The notes: a model not told the origin generated them from the letters alone. Numbered from the stretch's first letter, positions 46,348-56,257 are shown. The stretch is DNA of 64,000 nucleotides from G963422745 sp963422745 (GCA_963422745.1 OY730477.1:1860001-1924000), one strand, 5' to 3'. Numbers and translations are program-made.

Positions 46348-49300
46348 CTAGCGATGCTGGGGGCGTGCAACCGCACGGATGTACTCCACCGCCACTAACA
46401 GGATCGTCACGACACCACCGATGTGGTACTCCTCAAACTGTTGTGGCCAGCCAAAATCCGGCGGATGACGGAATCGTCGCTGCTCGATCATGATCAACAG
46501 CGAGGTGATCGCAAACACCGAAGCGGCTGCGAGCATCGTGAACTGCCCAAACCGCTTCGATCGAACCGCTACGAAGGCTGCGGCTGCGATCAGCACCGCC
46601 ACCCAAGTGTGCGAAGCCAGGTTGACAGCGGCAAACAGGGCCGCGCCGACCGTCACCGCCACAGCCGCCTTTACTGATGCTGCTGCGGTGTCGCTGCTAC
46701 GCCAAGCGAAGCTGATCAGATCGGGTTGCGATGCTTTCGGCACGAACTTACGGCTACGCCGCGCCCGCACAGCCACAGCAATGGTGACTCCGACGAACAA
46801 CACGGACAACACCAGCGCAATGTCAACGTAGGTTTGAGGTGCCCAATCCAGAACAATTGTGCCTTCGGATCCTGCTGGCACCCACCATCCGTTGGCGAAA
46901 CCATCCACCGGTATCGGTCCCTGCAGCGGTGTGCCGTCCAGTTTCGCCACCCAGCCGTCGTTGTGGCTCTGGCCCAGCACGATCAGTCGATCTCTGGTAG
47001 CGGGTGCAACATCGATTTGGTAGCTCGATTCGCTGAGGCGTTCGAAATGGACCGGAGGCGCCCGTCGAGGCGCCAGGGTCTCAGCCGGGCTGCTCATCAC
47101 CAGCCGATCGATCTCGAACGCCCAGGTGTTGCCATCAGGGTCATCGGCTGAGACAAGCACCTCAACGTCGCCCGCTGTTGTGTCGATCGTTTGGCATCCC
47201 CGCAGTTCGATCTCATCGCGATTGATCGCAGCGTCAGGGTCGGCGAGCAGACGGACCGCCACATCGGTGCCGTCGATCTTGACAAGACCGCCGATGCAAC
47301 CCGTATCGATCCCAGCCGGTGGCGCCAAGGGCTCGACTCCCAGATCAATCTCGGCGATAGCGATCGGCATTGCGGTCATGGAGTTGCTGTAGAAATCCCT
47401 GGTCATGCGAGCTTCGGTGTCGGCGATGCCGATTCGCACCGACCTAGCACCGCGTAAATCCACCGGGAGGCGAATCTCAGCCACCGAAGCGAAGGGAGTG
47501 TCGCGCAGTTCCAGGTCGGTGGCGAACAAGCCTCGCTTCTCACCGTCGACGGAAACTGTGAAAGCGGTTGGAACCGAGTGCAGTTCGTCGACCAGCACCT
47601 TCACAGTCAAGTCGTTGGTGGTGGCCACCGAATCATCTCGAAGGTCGATCTGAAGCCAGGCTCCTCGCTGATTTGAGAAGGTGGAGGTCCAGAACGTGTC
47701 GTCACGCCCATCGAAGGCTTGTGAAGGAAGCGATCGTAGATCCCCGGGAAGAAATGTCGATGCGGTAACGGTGGGGGAGCGGCCCACCGCAGCATCAATC
47801 ACCGGTGTCGCAATGTCGCTACGGAGCCGGGCAGTGCCCGACACCTCGAAACGACGGTCGACACTTACAGGCACGAGCCGCCGGATCGTTTCTTCGGGAT
47901 CGTCTCGCACCGGTTCTTGAGGATTGGACCGCTCCCGGGTCAGCACCACTGTCAGGGAATGTTCGTCGAGTTCACCCGCGAGGGTGTCTATGAAGGCTCT
48001 TGGTGTGCGGATCGTCTCTTTGACCTCGCCGGACACCGACGGTGTGATCTCGGCGAACCCCACGGGCCACACACCCGCGTAGGTTGCACTGATTGGATGA
48101 TCCAGGTCGGTGATCTCGATCTCAAATACTGATGCTTTGGTTGGCGCGAATTGGACGGTCTGTCCGGGTGTGCGGCGCGACGACTCATCAAGTTCGACTG
48201 TTTTGATGTGGCTACCATCGGCGCTTATTTTCACTTCGGTGATCCAACGATTCGGTTCCAACACGGAATTGATCTCCTGCTGGGGCTGCAACAAGCTGAT
48301 CCTGTCCACGGTGGTTGGTTCCGGGTATACGAGGCGAATGAACTCGCCTCTGGCTTCGCTGAAGGCACCCACCACCCAGGCGGTGTTGACGTCGTTGTCG
48401 ACGGCTCGCAGCGGCCGATCGTCGGGGGTGTAGGTGACGGGGTTGCCGTAACCCGAAGCGACCGCCGTGTAGGGCCCTGTGTGCACCGCTACGGAACGCA
48501 GGTCGTCGGCGTTGGGCCCCAGTGTGGCTATGGCATCAACAAACAGCGGCAACCGATTGTCGGCATAGTCGACGACCGTTGCGAGTTCCCCTGCGGTTTC
48601 GGTTCTGCCGACATTTTCACGAAGGTTCCCCCAACGTCTCGCTCGTCGTCGGTTGGTGTCGGTGATGACAATCTCCGAGCTCGTCGCGAGCACTGCGTCA
48701 CGCAGTTCGGGGTCGGCGACCAAGTCGGCACCGAAGAAGATCGTTCGATCCGGATCCAGCACATTCTCGGCGGCTGCGTGGACCAGGCCTTCGCCGTCGC
48801 CTACCACAACGGTGGTTGTGTCCAGGTCACGCAGCCGCAGGATCGGTAGCGGGTCGTCAACGTCGTAGAGCACCAGCGCCGGTGGTGCGTTGTGATGGAT
48901 AGCGGTGCCCAGGTGCACCTCGTCGAGAAGTGTCTGTTCGGGACCGGCAACGTTCACCACGTCGTCGCCGAACGTTTCGTGTACCACAAGCCCCGGGGAG
49001 CGCCGCAGAAAGGAGTCGAACGGGCCGGGCCTAGGTGTTCTGAACCGTTCGAAGATCAGATCAGCGCGGTGCAACACATCACCGACCGACATCAGCTGTG
49101 CGATCGGAGCGACAGCGTTGGGATCGGCCGTGTTTTCCTGCACGAACCGATCGAATCCGGTGAGCAGATCCGCCGAAGAAGCCGAACCGAACGGCACAAG
49201 CTCGCGGGCGACGTATCCACGATCGGTCAATCCCGGCGTGATCGGATCGACGGTGTTGCCCCAGCGATACGAAGCGAAATCGGAGCCGGGAAGCTCCCAT

Positions 49301-50610
49301 ACCCGTGTGCCGTCGTCAAGTTCTTCTAATCGCCCGATCGCCTCGTGCCAGTAGTCGGGCAGTTCCTCGTCACGATGAAGGTGCTGCTCCACCATTCGGA
49401 TACGCCATATGGCTGGATTGGCGAGAACGATCGCAGCAACGGTGAGTAGCGCGAACGGCCCGGCAAGCCGGTACCCGTGAGAGCGGAGAGCCCTGATCAG
49501 CGTCCCGAGCAACACTGCGGTTGCGAGCACAACCAACGGAACCGCTCTGGGTGTGGAACGCAGCGCCAACCCAACGTTGGTGCCGGTGAAGTCCTTGAAT
49601 AGCTGGCCCAGCAGAGATGGATCGTTGAAGGGATAGCTGCCGATCCCGATGAGCGAACCGATCACTAGCAACAACAAGAAGTATGAGCGATGCTGCCAGC
49701 GGATCACGAACGCCGCGAGAAGGGCCAACACCACCAAACCGAAGCTCAAGAACAGCAGCCAGACACCTTGGGTGTATTCAATGCTCGGCTCGATCCATTG
49801 GCCGAGCTTGTCGTTGCCATAAAAGAACCAGTAGCCAAGCCCGCGCAGAATTTCTGGTGCAGTGGAGGCATGCGCCACCGCTTCGTAGGTTTCGGTGTAG
49901 CGAGTCACTGGCAGGCTGTAGAGCCCTTGAATCACCAATCCCGTTGCCCACCACAGTGAGGTCCCGATACACAGCACACCTATGCGGCCGGCTGTGGCCA
50001 ATGCTCGACTCGTGGTGATGCTTCGTTCGGCGATCACCGCGTGGGCTAGCCACAGCACCGGTGCCAGGCCTACCAGGATCAACGAAGTAGCGTTGAGACC
50101 ACCGATTGTAAACACCACTAAGGCGAACAGCGCTGGGTCGCGCCAGCCACCCGAGTGCGCCGATCGGATCACCAACGCGATCAACCATCCGAGACCCGCC
50201 CAGGGAAGCAGGATGGCCGAGATCCGTGCCGAGTAGTCCAGCAGGTACGGGCTCAGTTCGTAGGCGAGCATGGCGACCAGCACGCCGTGACCACGCCAAC
50301 CAAGGGTGCGCAGCAGGAACCACACGCCCGCCCCGGCCGCGAACATCAAAGACCCGATCCAGAGGCGCTGAGCGACCCAATCGGGCAGGCCTACGGCGTC
50401 AAGGATCCAATAAAATGGGCCCATCGGCCACAAGTAGCCGATCGTCTGGTGTGTAACGGTTCCTAACGCAACGTCGGAATCCCAGAGCTGGGGAGCTCGT
50501 TGGATCAACCTGCCGGGATCGAGGTACAGGTAGGTTTTGGTGTCGGCACCTACCTTTGTCGGGCTTGACAGTAACAACGGCAGGTAGGCAACCAGCGCCG
50601 CGACCGCCAA
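46348..50610 (-). CDS. AftD-like (DUF3367) arabinofuranosyltransferase family giant membrane protein
   Basis: This 1420-residue protein resembles mycobacterial AftD, an alpha-(1,3)-arabinofuranosyltransferase of cell-wall arabinan. The N-terminal third is a GT-C membrane domain (many hydrophobic segments; GADTKTYLYLDPGRLIQR loop, PYLLDYSARISAILLPWAG). Then follows a very large extracytoplasmic region with carbohydrate-binding-like beta domains (around VDNDVNTAWVVGAF and FDGRDDTFWTSTFSNQRG), and a C-terminal cluster of transmembrane segments. No ATG is available: TTG 50610 is the first start after an in-frame TGA that is also the stop of the upstream GT4 gene, 39 bp away. Acceptor and donor in this organism are unknown. 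Confidence 0.85.
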   Translation of the reverse strand: MAVAALVAYLPLLLSSPTKVGADTKTYLYLDPGRLIQRAPQLWDSDVALGTVTHQTIGYLWPMGPFYWILDAVGLPDWVAQRLWIGSLMFAAGAGVWFLLRTLGWRGHGVLVAMLAYELSPYLLDYSARISAILLPWAGLGWLIALVIRSAHSGGWRDPALFALVVFTIGGLNATSLILVGLAPVLWLAHAVIAERSITTSRALATAGRIGVLCIGTSLWWATGLVIQGLYSLPVTRYTETYEAVAHASTAPEILRGLGYWFFYGNDKLGQWIEPSIEYTQGVWLLFLSFGLVVLALLAAFVIRWQHRSYFLLLLVIGSLIGIGSYPFNDPSLLGQLFKDFTGTNVGLALRSTPRAVPLVVLATAVLLGTLIRALRSHGYRLAGPFALLTVAAIVLANPAIWRIRMVEQHLHRDEELPDYWHEAIGRLEELDDGTRVWELPGSDFASYRWGNTVDPITPGLTDRGYVARELVPFGSASSADLLTGFDRFVQENTADPNAVAPIAQLMSVGDVLHRADLIFERFRTPRPGPFDSFLRRSPGLVVHETFGDDVVNVAGPEQTLLDEVHLGTAIHHNAPPALVLYDVDDPLPILRLRDLDTTTVVVGDGEGLVHAAAENVLDPDRTIFFGADLVADPELRDAVLATSSEIVITDTNRRRARRWGNLRENVGRTETAGELATVVDYADNRLPLFVDAIATLGPNADDLRSVAVHTGPYTAVASGYGNPVTYTPDDRPLRAVDNDVNTAWVVGAFSEARGEFIRLVYPEPTTVDRISLLQPQQEINSVLEPNRWITEVKISADGSHIKTVELDESSRRTPGQTVQFAPTKASVFEIEITDLDHPISATYAGVWPVGFAEITPSVSGEVKETIRTPRAFIDTLAGELDEHSLTVVLTRERSNPQEPVRDDPEETIRRLVPVSVDRRFEVSGTARLRSDIATPVIDAAVGRSPTVTASTFLPGDLRSLPSQAFDGRDDTFWTSTFSNQRGAWLQIDLRDDSVATTNDLTVKVLVDELHSVPTAFTVSVDGEKRGLFATDLELRDTPFASVAEIRLPVDLRGARSVRIGIADTEARMTRDFYSNSMTAMPIAIAEIDLGVEPLAPPAGIDTGCIGGLVKIDGTDVAVRLLADPDAAINRDEIELRGCQTIDTTAGDVEVLVSADDPDGNTWAFEIDRLVMSSPAETLAPRRAPPVHFERLSESSYQIDVAPATRDRLIVLGQSHNDGWVAKLDGTPLQGPIPVDGFANGWWVPAGSEGTIVLDWAPQTYVDIALVLSVLFVGVTIAVAVRARRSRKFVPKASQPDLISFAWRSSDTAAASVKAAVAVTVGAALFAAVNLASHTWVAVLIAAAAFVAVRSKRFGQFTMLAAASVFAITSLLIMIEQRRFRHPPDFGWPQQFEEYHIGGVVTILLVAVEYIRAVARPQHR

Positions 50611-50649
50611 CAGTTTGCGCGGAGGCCTGGAGTTGCGATCGTTTCGGAT

Positions 50650-52245
50650 TCAGGCCTCCGATTGCGCCGGCGCTGTTAATGTCGTGTCGGATTTTGGTGC
50701 GATTGGTGTTGTGTCGGGTGTCGGTGCTGTTGATGTTGTGTCGGGTGTCGGTGTTATTGGTGTTGTGTCCGGTGTCGGTTTTGTTGGTGTTGTGTCGGGT
50801 GTTGGTGCTGTTGATGTCGTGTCCGGTGTCGGTTTTGTTGGTGTTGTGTCGGGTGTCAGTGTTATTGGTGTTGTGTCGGGTGTCGGTTTTGTTGATGTCG
50901 GTGCGGTTGCTGTTGTGTCGGGTGTCGGTTTTGTTGATGTCGATGCTGTTGATGTTGTGTCGGATGTCGGTGCGATTGACTGACTTGATACGAACAATTG
51001 CCCCGATCCCTTTGGTGCTGTCCATCCGGTAGGTGCGGATGATGCCAACACCACGAGCATCTGATGCGCGGCACGTTCCCAGGTCATCTTGCGGGCACGG
51101 GCTGCGGCGGCGGTGCCGAGGTTGGCTCTACGAACGGGATCGTTCAGCAGGCTCGCCAAAGCAGGAGCGAAGTCGTCGTCGTTGTCAACCAGCAAACCGG
51201 TCACTCCGTCCACGACCGCATCTTTGTGACCCGCAATGCGCGAGGCTACGACCGGTGTTGCACACGCTGCGGCTTCGGTCAGGGTCATTCCCCAACCCTC
51301 GAATCGCGACGCGCTCGCCACTACCCAGGCGCTGCGGTACTGCTGCACCAGCTCCTGTTGGCTGACCCTGCCCAGCAGATCGACTCCGGTTTGCATCCCC
51401 AGGTCGCGGATCAGTTTCTCGATGGCTTGTCGATGGTATCCTTCGCCCACTATCTTCAGCCGAATACCAGGCACTGTGGTCCTTAACTTCGCCACGGCTG
51501 AGATGAGGACATCGACCGCCTTGGATGGCATAAGGCGTCCGACGCTCAACACGGTGGGCTTCAAAGAGCGCGCATCCAAGGGGTAGAACTCGGTGCCGAC
51601 ACCAGGTTCGACCACATAGACGTTTCGTGCGGGCAGCTTCATCCTTTCCAATAGGTGCCGTCTTGAGGAGTGCGACGTCGTGACCAGCGGGGTGCGGCTA
51701 TATATCATTGGAGCTAGGCGCCGTTCCAGGATCTGCCCGGCTCGTGCCCGCAGCGGCGGCAAGACCAGCGGCCAGAGATGTTCGTGGATGTGATGGATCC
51801 ACGCCATCCGAGGCCTGCTGGCCCACAACGGTGAAAAGAATGGCACACCGTTCCAGATGTCAACCAGCGCGTCGCGGTGCCCGTGGCGACCCGTTAACTC
51901 GGCAAGCACGGCTCTTGGAAAGATCAAGTATCGACCCGCCCGACGTATGACGCGGTACCCGTCACGAATGGTTTCGGGCGTCGATCCCTGTGCAAAGGAG
52001 GTACGCATCACCACTTCGATACCCGCGTCGGCCCAGCAACCGGCCACCATCGAAGCGTGAGTCTCAGAGCCGCCTGCCTCAACGTCGGCAAGATCACGCC
52101 AAGCCAGCATGTGGATACGCCGTATCCCGGACTCGGCGATCAAGTCGGCGGTTCGTGTCGAAGTAACCTGTTGGTCTGTCAGGATTGGTGTGGTCGGGTT
52201 GTCGTTGCTTCGGCTGGCTTTGTCGTTGGACCCGTCAATGTTCAT
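50650..52245 (-). CDS. Glycosyltransferase family 4 with a Thr/Pro-rich repeat tail
   Basis: This is a GT4 glycosyltransferase (GT-B fold) of about 531 residues. The Rossmann half contains WRDLADVEAGGSETHA and the donor-binding half shows SVGRLMPSKAVDVL and FEGWGMTLTEAAACATPVVAS with the E-x7-E motif. The enzyme domain ends near residue 410. The last roughly 115 residues are imperfect 9-residue repeats of the type TPDTTPTKP, encoded by a 27-bp tandem array, and are unlike anything in the family. ATG 52245 is preferred over TTG 52260, which overlaps the previous gene. It precedes the AftD-like gene in the same frame, separated by one stop codon. Confidence 0.87.
   Translation of the reverse strand: MNIDGSNDKASRSNDNPTTPILTDQQVTSTRTADLIAESGIRRIHMLAWRDLADVEAGGSETHASMVAGCWADAGIEVVMRTSFAQGSTPETIRDGYRVIRRAGRYLIFPRAVLAELTGRHGHRDALVDIWNGVPFFSPLWASRPRMAWIHHIHEHLWPLVLPPLRARAGQILERRLAPMIYSRTPLVTTSHSSRRHLLERMKLPARNVYVVEPGVGTEFYPLDARSLKPTVLSVGRLMPSKAVDVLISAVAKLRTTVPGIRLKIVGEGYHRQAIEKLIRDLGMQTGVDLLGRVSQQELVQQYRSAWVVASASRFEGWGMTLTEAAACATPVVASRIAGHKDAVVDGVTGLLVDNDDDFAPALASLLNDPVRRANLGTAAAARARKMTWERAAHQMLVVLASSAPTGWTAPKGSGQLFVSSQSIAPTSDTTSTASTSTKPTPDTTATAPTSTKPTPDTTPITLTPDTTPTKPTPDTTSTAPTPDTTPTKPTPDTTPITPTPDTTSTAPTPDTTPIAPKSDTTLTAPAQSEA
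50660..50990. repeat. 27-bp tandem repeats encoding the Pro/Thr tail of the GT4 protein
   Basis: On the plus strand a TTGTGTCGGGTGTCGGT-like core recurs every 27 bp, with occasional longer spacing, through about 330 bp. Read on the minus strand in the GT4 frame each unit gives TPDTT(P/S)T(K/A)P. All units keep the frame, and the array runs to the stop codon at 50650, so here the same kind of gene-end repeat has been absorbed into the protein. Confidence 0.9.
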
Positions 52246-52273
52246 CGCATGGCCTGTCAATGTTCATCGCATG
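52234..52273. repeat. 18-bp microduplication joining the flavoprotein 3' end to the GT4 start
   Basis: GTCAATGTTCATCGCATG occurs at 52234-52251 and 52256-52273, a 22-bp offset. One copy contains the flavoprotein stop codon, the other the GT4 ATG (both minus strand). Confidence 0.9.
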
Positions 52274-53711
52274 ACCCGGTACGTTCCTCGTGATAATCCG
52301 CATCGACGTTGACGTCCCACACGTTATGGGTTTCACCGTTGACGATGTTGTCAACGGTGAGCATCGCGGTATACATCGAATGGTCCTGATTGTTGTAACG
52401 ATGCATACCATTGCGTCCCACCGGGTGAACGTTGCGGGCGTGTTCATGTAGCCAGGTCCGCAGCACGTCAACATTGTCGCGGTAAGTGGCGTCGTACATC
52501 GGGTAGGCCTTCTGCATGCGAACAACGAAGCCCTGCTCAACCAGCTCGGCGGGGATTAGTCCGAGGTGGTCCAGTTCTCGGGTACCCAACTTGATGAGGT
52601 CATCGTCGGAGGCGGTCCACAGATCGTCGCCTTCGTCAACGAAGTACTCCAACCCAAGACAGGTACGGTCACCGGCGGGGATCATCTCCGGCGACCAAAC
52701 CCCGTAGTTCTGTACCCGGCCTACCTTCACCTCCGGAGAGTGGATATAGATCCAGTTGTCCCGAAACGCTGCGGCATCTGGAACCACCAACGCCACCGTG
52801 AGAAAGTCGCGATACGTCAGCGAATTCGCAGCTGCCACAACTTCGCCAGGCGGGGATGGATCCATGGCTGTCACCAGCAGACCAATCGGCATAGACGACA
52901 CGACGTCTGAGCATTCGAATGTGACCTCGCCATCGGCGGTTGCTGCGACTACGGAAACGGCGACACCGTTTCGGTGATGGATTCGTGTGACCTGATGTCC
53001 GAAGCGGACCTCGCTGCCCGCCTCGCTAACCAGGGCATGGCAACGTTCCCACATCATTCCGGGGCCGTGACGTGGGTATTGGAATCTGTCGATCAGCGAG
53101 GTGATGTGCGTTTGTTGGCGACGAAGGCCGAGCGAGTCCAGCACCGCCTTGAACAGGTTGAGGTTCTTGATGCGTTGAGCCGCCCAGTCGGCCTGGATCT
53201 GATCGGCTGGCACGCCCCAGACCTTTTCGGTGTAGGTCTTGAAAAATGTTCGATACAGGCGCCACCCAAACCGGGCAGACGTGAAGCCTTCAAAGGTTGT
53301 CTGATCCGCCGGTGGACGTATCCGAACCAATATGTAGGACAGCACGCAGCGGGTCGCCTCCACGAGCCCGAGATTGCGCAGGGCGTTGGATGCGTTGAGC
53401 GGGTAGTCGTAGAACCTGCCCCGATAGTAGATCCGGCTCATGCGAGGTCGGGTCAGAAAGTCTTCGTCGGGCAGGATCTCATGCCAAAGAGCTGCCACCT
53501 CGGGAACCTTCGTGAAGAAGCGGTGACCGCCGATGTCGAAACGCCAGTCATCTACCCGGACAGTTCGTGAGATCCCTCCGACGACGTCGTCGGCTTCCAG
53601 GATCACGCAGGTGCAGCCGAATTTGGAGTACTCATACGCCGCAGTAAGCCCGGCAGGACCGGCACCGATGATTGCGTGAACCGGAGGATTCACGACTTCG
53701 GTATCGGTCAT
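52257..53711 (-). CDS. UDP-galactopyranose-mutase-like/amine-oxidase-type FAD protein
   Basis: This 484-residue flavoprotein has an N-terminal dinucleotide motif AIIGAGPAGLTAAYEYSK, then ADDVVGGISRTVRVDDWRFD and DIGGHRFFT, the signature shared by UDP-galactopyranose mutases and related NAD(P)/FAD oxidoreductases. EKVWGVPADQIQADWAAQR is typical of the glycan-locus branch. With GT4 and AftD-like neighbours on the same strand it probably works in surface-polysaccharide synthesis. It is not close enough to Glf to call it a mutase with certainty. Confidence 0.82.
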   Translation of the reverse strand: MTDTEVVNPPVHAIIGAGPAGLTAAYEYSKFGCTCVILEADDVVGGISRTVRVDDWRFDIGGHRFFTKVPEVAALWHEILPDEDFLTRPRMSRIYYRGRFYDYPLNASNALRNLGLVEATRCVLSYILVRIRPPADQTTFEGFTSARFGWRLYRTFFKTYTEKVWGVPADQIQADWAAQRIKNLNLFKAVLDSLGLRRQQTHITSLIDRFQYPRHGPGMMWERCHALVSEAGSEVRFGHQVTRIHHRNGVAVSVVAATADGEVTFECSDVVSSMPIGLLVTAMDPSPPGEVVAAANSLTYRDFLTVALVVPDAAAFRDNWIYIHSPEVKVGRVQNYGVWSPEMIPAGDRTCLGLEYFVDEGDDLWTASDDDLIKLGTRELDHLGLIPAELVEQGFVVRMQKAYPMYDATYRDNVDVLRTWLHEHARNVHPVGRNGMHRYNNQDHSMYTAMLTVDNIVNGETHNVWDVNVDADYHEERTGSCDEH

Positions 53712-53853
53712 CCAAACCTCCGCTCCGGCGGCGAGCCTAGCGGTCTACTCCTCACACGATGCCGAATGGAGGACTCTCGCGCAGTGTTGCGGGCTGGGTC
53801 GCTGTTGCTTGGCGCAAAGACCCGCCCCCTTATAGGCCTGCTGCAGGGTGCGA

Positions 53854-54612
53854 TCAGTCGTACCAGTGCCCGCGCTCAATGTAGACGTCTTTGAGAGTGT
53901 CGGGGTCGTCGGTCATCAATCCGTCCACGCCGAGGTCAAGTAGGCGGTGCATCTCCGCTGGATCGTTGACGGTCCAGACGTGAACTTGAAGCCCAGCATG
54001 GTGAGCGCCTTGCACGAAGCGACGATTCACGATCGTCACAGCGGACATCTTGACTGGTACCTGCAGGGTGTCGATTCCCCCAATCGGCAACGGCACGCCG
54101 CGGCCTCTCGCTATCGCGGCGATGACCTCAACTGGGCCAGCGCCGGTGCACAGTTGAGGTCCCAGTAGGCGCCTAATGCGACGCGTGCGGCGACTGCTGA
54201 ACGAGCAAACGCAAACCCTGCCTAAGGCGTTGGTATGTTGCAACACATCTACGAGGGCATCAACCGCGGAGTCGTGTTTGGGATCGAGGTTGAATCTACG
54301 GTCCGGAAACTCCGCCAGGAGGTCTTCCAAGCGCATGATCTCTTCGGTTCCGGCCACTCTTGCCAGATGAACCTCCGCCCAGCTCAGATCCCGGATCCTG
54401 CCGCTGCGGTCGGTGACCCTGTCCAATGAGGCGTCGTGAAATGCGACCGCTACACCGTCGGCTGTGACGTGCACGTCGGTTTCAAGGTGGGTGAAGCCCA
54501 ATTCCACGGCGTGGCGAAACGCTCTTTCAGTGTTCTCAGGGTGACGATGGGCACCACCTTGGTGAGCGAACGCCAGCGGGCCGGGCCAGCGCAAAAAGGG
54601 GTGCGTCACCAC
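53854..54612 (-). CDS. Glycerophosphodiester phosphodiesterase family protein
   Basis: This 252-residue GDPD TIM-barrel enzyme hydrolyses glycerophosphodiesters to glycerol-3-phosphate and alcohol. The signature residues are in HQGGAHRHPENT, ETDVHVTADG and AFHDASLDRVTD, and the barrel ends with VNDPAEMHRLLDLGVDGLMTDDP. No signal peptide, so probably cytoplasmic. A 142-bp gap without recognisable features separates it from the flavoprotein gene. Confidence 0.92.
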   Translation of the reverse strand: MVTHPFLRWPGPLAFAHQGGAHRHPENTERAFRHAVELGFTHLETDVHVTADGVAVAFHDASLDRVTDRSGRIRDLSWAEVHLARVAGTEEIMRLEDLLAEFPDRRFNLDPKHDSAVDALVDVLQHTNALGRVCVCSFSSRRTRRIRRLLGPQLCTGAGPVEVIAAIARGRGVPLPIGGIDTLQVPVKMSAVTIVNRRFVQGAHHAGLQVHVWTVNDPAEMHRLLDLGVDGLMTDDPDTLKDVYIERGHWYD

Positions 54613-54738
54613 ACGGATCCTAGCAATAGTTGTTTATGACGTGCTTTACGGCTTGGACGTGTGTTTCATGGTCTAGGGTCGAAATTACGGCCAAGCGAAT
54701 AGCCGATACCTGCGATGGGTGCGGATAGCTTTGTTACC

Positions 54739-56166
54739 ATGAAACGGCGTACGAAGATCGTGGCCACGATCGGACCGGCCTCAGACGATGAGGCCACCCT
54801 GACGGCTTTGATCAGGGCGGGCATGGACGTCGCACGAATCGGGCTCGCCCACAACACCATTGACGAAGGCCTTGAGCGGTACCGGCGAGTACGCAAGGTG
54901 GCTGCCGATGAGGGCACTCGTGTGGGTGTCCTTGTTGATCTACCGGGGCCGAAGGTGCGCGCTGGCACGTTTGGCGATGGAGCTACCATTCCAACCGGCG
55001 GCATCGTTGAACTGCGGGTCGGTGACAATGCCTCAACGCACACTGTTATTGAGGTCGACTATCCGGGTTTGCTTGACGATGTTGTGGAAGGGGACCGTCT
55101 GACCGTCGGCGATGGTGGCGCAGTGCTGACGATCCTTGAAAGGTCCGACGACAAGATGCTGGCGACGGTTCTACACGGCGGTGTTCTGCGAGGCCGACCC
55201 GGTATTCACGTTCCCAGCAACCGGTTGAGGATGCCGACGCCGACAGCTGAGGACTTCGTGGCTGTCGATGCCTTCGTTGAGGTCGGTGTCGACATGTTGG
55301 CGGTTTCGTTCGTACGCAGCGCACATGACGTACGTCGCGTGGGGACCGAACCCCACCCAGCGGGTCCGTTGGTCATCGCCAAGATCGAGACCCGGTCCGC
55401 GGTTGACAATCTGGCAGGGATAATCGAGTCGGCCGGGGCGATCATGGTGGCGCGTGGGGATCTCGGCAACGAATGCAGCCTCGAGGACTTGCCGCACCTG
55501 CAAAAAAACATCATTCGTGACTGCATTGCTGGTGGCAGGCCGGTGATTACCGCGACGCAAATGCTCGAATCCATGATCACGAGTCCTGCACCTACCCGGG
55601 CGGAGGCATCTGATGTTGCTAATGCTGTCTTTGACGGGTCTTCCGCTGTGATGTTGTCCGGTGAAACCGCTATCGGGGTTGATCCGGTGAATGTGGTTCG
55701 CACCATGAGTCGTATCGCCCATCGGGCCGACGAGGAAATGGACCACCAAGGATGGGCTAGTCGCCTTGCGGAGATCAGCATGACCGAGGACCCTCATGAG
55801 CCGGCCTCGATCACCGACGCGATGACGATGGCCGCCTGGCGTGCGGCTACTGAACTCGATCTCGGGACAGTGATTTGTATTTCCGGATCGGGCTTCACTG
55901 TTCGCTCCATGGCGCGTTTTCGACCGAAGGCGCAGATCCTCGGGTTTTCCAGCAACGAAGACACGGTTCAGCAGCTAACGCTCAGTTGGGGAACGACACC
56001 GATGCTGATGCCTCCGGGTGGCTCCAACGAAGAGATGGCACGCGAGGCAATCCGACTTGCCAAATTGACCGGACACATCCGATTCGGCGAGCGTGTCGGC
56101 GTGCTGGCGGGTTCAGACAGCCGCTCACGTTCCACCAACGTATTACGTGTCGAGCGGGTGCCCTAA
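54739..56166 (+). CDS. pyk: Pyruvate kinase with K+-independent-type signature
   Basis: This 475-residue glycolytic enzyme makes pyruvate and ATP from PEP and ADP. Catalytic parts are intact: Arg33, VIAKIETRSAVDN (Lys and Glu), MVARGDLG (metal Asp), ITATQMLESM and VMLSGETAIG. However, the usual NFSHG reads GLAHN (residues 35-39), and the usual DTKGPEIRT reads DLPGPKVRA (67-74). The K+ ligands Asn and Ser are therefore Gly and Ala, and Lys72 replaces the Glu found in K+-dependent enzymes, the known mark of K+-independent pyruvate kinases. ATG 54739 is preferred to ATG 54715 because MKRRTKIVATIGP is the family start. Confidence 0.93.
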   Translation: MKRRTKIVATIGPASDDEATLTALIRAGMDVARIGLAHNTIDEGLERYRRVRKVAADEGTRVGVLVDLPGPKVRAGTFGDGATIPTGGIVELRVGDNASTHTVIEVDYPGLLDDVVEGDRLTVGDGGAVLTILERSDDKMLATVLHGGVLRGRPGIHVPSNRLRMPTPTAEDFVAVDAFVEVGVDMLAVSFVRSAHDVRRVGTEPHPAGPLVIAKIETRSAVDNLAGIIESAGAIMVARGDLGNECSLEDLPHLQKNIIRDCIAGGRPVITATQMLESMITSPAPTRAEASDVANAVFDGSSAVMLSGETAIGVDPVNVVRTMSRIAHRADEEMDHQGWASRLAEISMTEDPHEPASITDAMTMAAWRAATELDLGTVICISGSGFTVRSMARFRPKAQILGFSSNEDTVQQLTLSWGTTPMLMPPGGSNEEMAREAIRLAKLTGHIRFGERVGVLAGSDSRSRSTNVLRVERVP

Positions 56167-56257
56167 CCGCTCTCTAATAGTTACCGGGTCAAGCCTACGC
56201 CACGCAACGGTTGCGTGATTCGTGATCCGGTTGGCTGCTGCAGCCAGAACATTGAAC

